Assembly (NCBI GenBank): GCA_028715025.1
Contig: JAQTLG010000073.1
Location: 1 to 7,735, forward strand
Direction of reading: 5' to 3'
DNA: 7,735 nt
Source: Dehalococcoidia bacterium
Lineage (GTDB): Bacteria; Chloroflexota; Dehalococcoidia; GIF9; UBA5629
Shown: positions 5,843 through 7,735 of the stretch, piece by piece
Position numbering within the stretch: the first letter of the stretch is position 1
Layout of the letters: every line of letters begins with the position of its first letter
Made by a program: the position numbers and the translations under genes
The notes under the pieces: generated by a model
Told to the model about the DNA's origin: nothing
The model's input: the letters and a program-made list of their open reading frames with translations, nothing else
Database searches by the model: none

Positions 5843-6805
5843 ATGCGCAGCTATATTATCAAGCGTCTTATCTACAGCGTCATTATCGCCTGGGGCATCA
5901 TGACCGTAACCTTCATTCTGCTACGTCTGGGCCCTTCCTCTCCCGTGGACAGGTACATTCTCAATATCGCTGCCAGGGGACAGGACGTAGAATCAGTACG
6001 CCAGGCCATCGAGGCGCGCTATGGGCTGGATAAGCCCATTATCGAGCAGTATTTTACCTACATGGGCAACCTGTTGCAGGGCAACTGGGGATGGTCTTTC
6101 AGCACGTCGCAGTCGGTTGCTGATTTAATAGTCACGCACTGGATATATTCCTTCCAGCTCATACTGCTGGCCACCATTTTCGCCATTGTTATTGGGGTCG
6201 GACTCGGCATGCTGGCGGCGGTCAAGCAGAATACTAAAATAGATTACGCTGCATCGATCTTCTCATTCATCGGTATTTCGATACCGGGATTCTGGCTGGG
6301 TCTGATGCTGATTATGGTATTTGCTGTTTACCTGGGATGGTTTAAAACATATTACGACACCAGTTATCCGATATGGTCGCTGGAAAATATCAAGCAGCTC
6401 CTGCTGCCCGTGCTGGCGCTGGGCATAGGTGAACTGGCGGGATATCTTCGCTATACCAGGTCCGCCATGCTGGACAACCTGCGCAAGGATTTCGTAACGA
6501 CGGCGCGCGCCAAGGGATTGCCTGAGAAGACGGTCATCGGCAAGCACGTTCTGCGTAACGCGGTGCTACCGCTCGTTACAATTATTATGTTCGATCTGGG
6601 AAGTGTTGTTTTTGGAGGCGCATACCTTACGGAGATAGTTTTTGGGATTCCCGGGTTGGGACAGGTATCATTCAATGCTATTTTCGCCAACGACTACGCT
6701 GTAGTGGTGGCTGTTACCTTGATCGGCACCTTCCTTGTCCTCTTCATCAATCTGGCGACAGACCTGATCTATACGTATCTCGATCCGAGGATTAGATATG
6801 AATGA
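5843..6805 (+). CDS. ABC importer permease, DppB/OppB type
   Basis: The 320-residue integral membrane protein has the DppB/OppB architecture. A first transmembrane helix (about 8-28, RLIYSVIIAWGIMTVTFILL) is followed by an extracellular segment containing the family pattern ARYGLDKPIIEQY (58-70) and GNWGWSFST (80-88). The BPD_transp_1 domain follows from about 100, with five further hydrophobic segments. The EAA loop that docks on the ATPase is visible as TTARAKGLPEKTVIGKHVLRNAVLP (219-243), with the invariant Gly at 225. FGIPGLGQ (267-274) and the C-terminal YLDPRIRY (312-319) are typical of the family. The ATG at 5843 starts the hallmark MRSYIIKRL N-terminus but has only a weak AGG upstream. 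It follows the second binding protein by 46 nt and overlaps the next permease gene by 8 nt, implying translational coupling. It should form the import channel with that partner. Confidence 0.95.
   Translation: MRSYIIKRLIYSVIIAWGIMTVTFILLRLGPSSPVDRYILNIAARGQDVESVRQAIEARYGLDKPIIEQYFTYMGNLLQGNWGWSFSTSQSVADLIVTHWIYSFQLILLATIFAIVIGVGLGMLAAVKQNTKIDYAASIFSFIGISIPGFWLGLMLIMVFAVYLGWFKTYYDTSYPIWSLENIKQLLLPVLALGIGELAGYLRYTRSAMLDNLRKDFVTTARAKGLPEKTVIGKHVLRNAVLPLVTIIMFDLGSVVFGGAYLTEIVFGIPGLGQVSFNAIFANDYAVVVAVTLIGTFLVLFINLATDLIYTYLDPRIRYE
6787..6791 (+). promoter_or_regulatory. Ribosome binding site of the second permease, inside the first
   Basis: GAGGA lies 6 nt before the ATG at 6798, inside the last codons of the upstream permease. 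It supports the overlapping start, in which the ATGAATGA string holds both the second gene's ATG and the first gene's TGA (6803-6805). Confidence 0.6.
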
Positions 6806-7733
6806 AGGTAAGCCGGCGCGCTCCGGCAAGCGGCTTCTGGATTACTACTGGGAAAGGTTGTGTAAGAACCGGCTGTCGGTCGTAGGTTTGGGTTTTGTCG
6901 TGTTCCTGTCCCTGGTCGGTATATTCGGCCCGATCTTTGCGCCGGACCCTCAAAAAACAGATTTTATGATTAAGAACCTTCCTCCTGTGGGATTTTCAAT
7001 CGAAGAATCAGTCTATGAAATTACGACCGGGGAATCCACAACCACGGTTGTATGGGGGAGGCCTGATCACCCGCTGGGCACTGACAGCAAGGGACGCGAT
7101 ATGCTTGCCATGCTGATTTCCGGGGCCAGAATATCGCTGCTGGTCGGGCTGCTTGCTACCGGTATAGCCATTTTTCTCGGTACGTTTATCGGTGTTCTAT
7201 CGGCTTTCTCTGGAGGGTGGGTGGATAATGTTTTAATGCGCTTCACCGACGTAATGATGACCTTTCCTTTCTTTCTGCTGCTCGTGATGATCGTGTTTAT
7301 TTTCGGTCCGAGCCTGGCCATCATAGTGCTGGTCATAGGCCTGACGGGTTGGACAGGAGCGGCAAGGCTCATCCGGAGCGAGACACTGTCCATCAGGACC
7401 AGGGACTTCGTCACTGCATCCAAAGCACTGGGGGCCAGCGACGCCCGGATAATGTTCCACCACCTTATTCCCAATGTAAGCAGCCTTATTATCGTGATGG
7501 CTACGCTGTCAATACCCGGTGTTATCATGGCTGAAGCCGCATTAAGCTTCATCGGACTGGGAGATCCCATGAGCACCAGCTGGGGAACTATCCTTAATAC
7601 CGGCCAGCACAGTTTGGACACAGCCTGGTGGGTGGCTGTAGAGCCGGGTATCATGCTTTTTCTCACGGTTCTTTCCTGCAATATTTTTGGCGATGGCTTA
7701 AGAGACGCCTTTGATCCTAGAGCCAGTATATAA
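6798..7733 (+). CDS. ABC importer permease, DppC/OppC type
   Basis: The 311-residue membrane protein matches the DppC/OppC half of the import channel. It has an N-terminal cytoplasmic stretch ending in a RLCKNRLSVVGLG region (20-32), a first transmembrane helix (about 28-48) and FAPDP (47-51). The hallmark HPLGTDSKGRDM (91-102) precedes the BPD_transp_1 domain. The EAA loop is at 207-226 (ASKALGASDARIMFHHLIPN). EAALSFIGLG (246-255) and the C-terminal NIFGDGLRDAFDPR (295-308) are also family signatures. The external segment between FAPDP and HPLGTD is about 40 residues, somewhat longer than in many DppC proteins, and Thr/Ser-rich around 76-84. The gene is complete, with its TAA at 7731-7733, 2 nt before the window end. 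ATPase genes are expected next, since neither is in the window. Confidence 0.95.
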   Translation: MNEGKPARSGKRLLDYYWERLCKNRLSVVGLGFVVFLSLVGIFGPIFAPDPQKTDFMIKNLPPVGFSIEESVYEITTGESTTTVVWGRPDHPLGTDSKGRDMLAMLISGARISLLVGLLATGIAIFLGTFIGVLSAFSGGWVDNVLMRFTDVMMTFPFFLLLVMIVFIFGPSLAIIVLVIGLTGWTGAARLIRSETLSIRTRDFVTASKALGASDARIMFHHLIPNVSSLIIVMATLSIPGVIMAEAALSFIGLGDPMSTSWGTILNTGQHSLDTAWWVAVEPGIMLFLTVLSCNIFGDGLRDAFDPRASI

Positions 7734-7735
7734 GA

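Noticed and set aside
7067..7681. Minus-strand open frame of 204 codons
   Set aside because: It is antisense to the DppC-type permease, and its Ser/Thr/Ile-rich translation is the expected complement of hydrophobic codons.

Overview
The window reads as an ordinary chromosomal stretch from an environmental bacterium of roughly balanced base composition. The best guess is an anaerobic lineage such as Chloroflexota (Dehalococcoidia-like). That placement rests only on the general look of the proteins and is weak, because nothing in the window is taxon-diagnostic. There are no RNA genes, insertion sequences, CRISPR arrays or integration sites that I can support. Gene density is high and all long reading frames look intact.

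Layout. On the minus strand at the left edge lies a two-gene unit: a HAD-superfamily phosphohydrolase-like protein (267-920), followed 16 nt later by a metallo-beta-lactamase-fold hydrolase (1-250) that runs off the window. Facing away from it, starting 86 nt from the HAD start codon, is a plus-strand radical SAM protein (1007-2164). Neither of the two divergent genes has a convincing ribosome binding site, but both have a TAAAAT hexamer 8-10 nt before the ATG, which suggests leaderless transcripts.

After a 133-nt gap that holds a -10-like TATAAT and a perfect 8-bp inverted repeat, a plus-strand ABC importer operon begins. It encodes two tandem paralogous family 5 extracellular solute-binding lipoproteins (2298-4028 and 4054-5796), then a DppB/OppB-type permease (5843-6805) and a DppC/OppC-type permease (6798-7733). 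The permease genes overlap by 8 nt. The usual two ATPase genes (DppD/F-like) are not in the window and are expected just downstream. The lipoproteins would capture an oligopeptide, dipeptide or similar substrate outside the membrane and hand it to the permease heterodimer. The substrate cannot be read from the sequence.

I do not see an obviously new system. The points most worth a second look are the tandem, diverged binding proteins feeding one permease pair, the CX4CX2C cluster motif in the radical SAM protein, the DxE (not DxD) catalytic motif in the HAD protein, and the leaderless-looking divergent promoter region.
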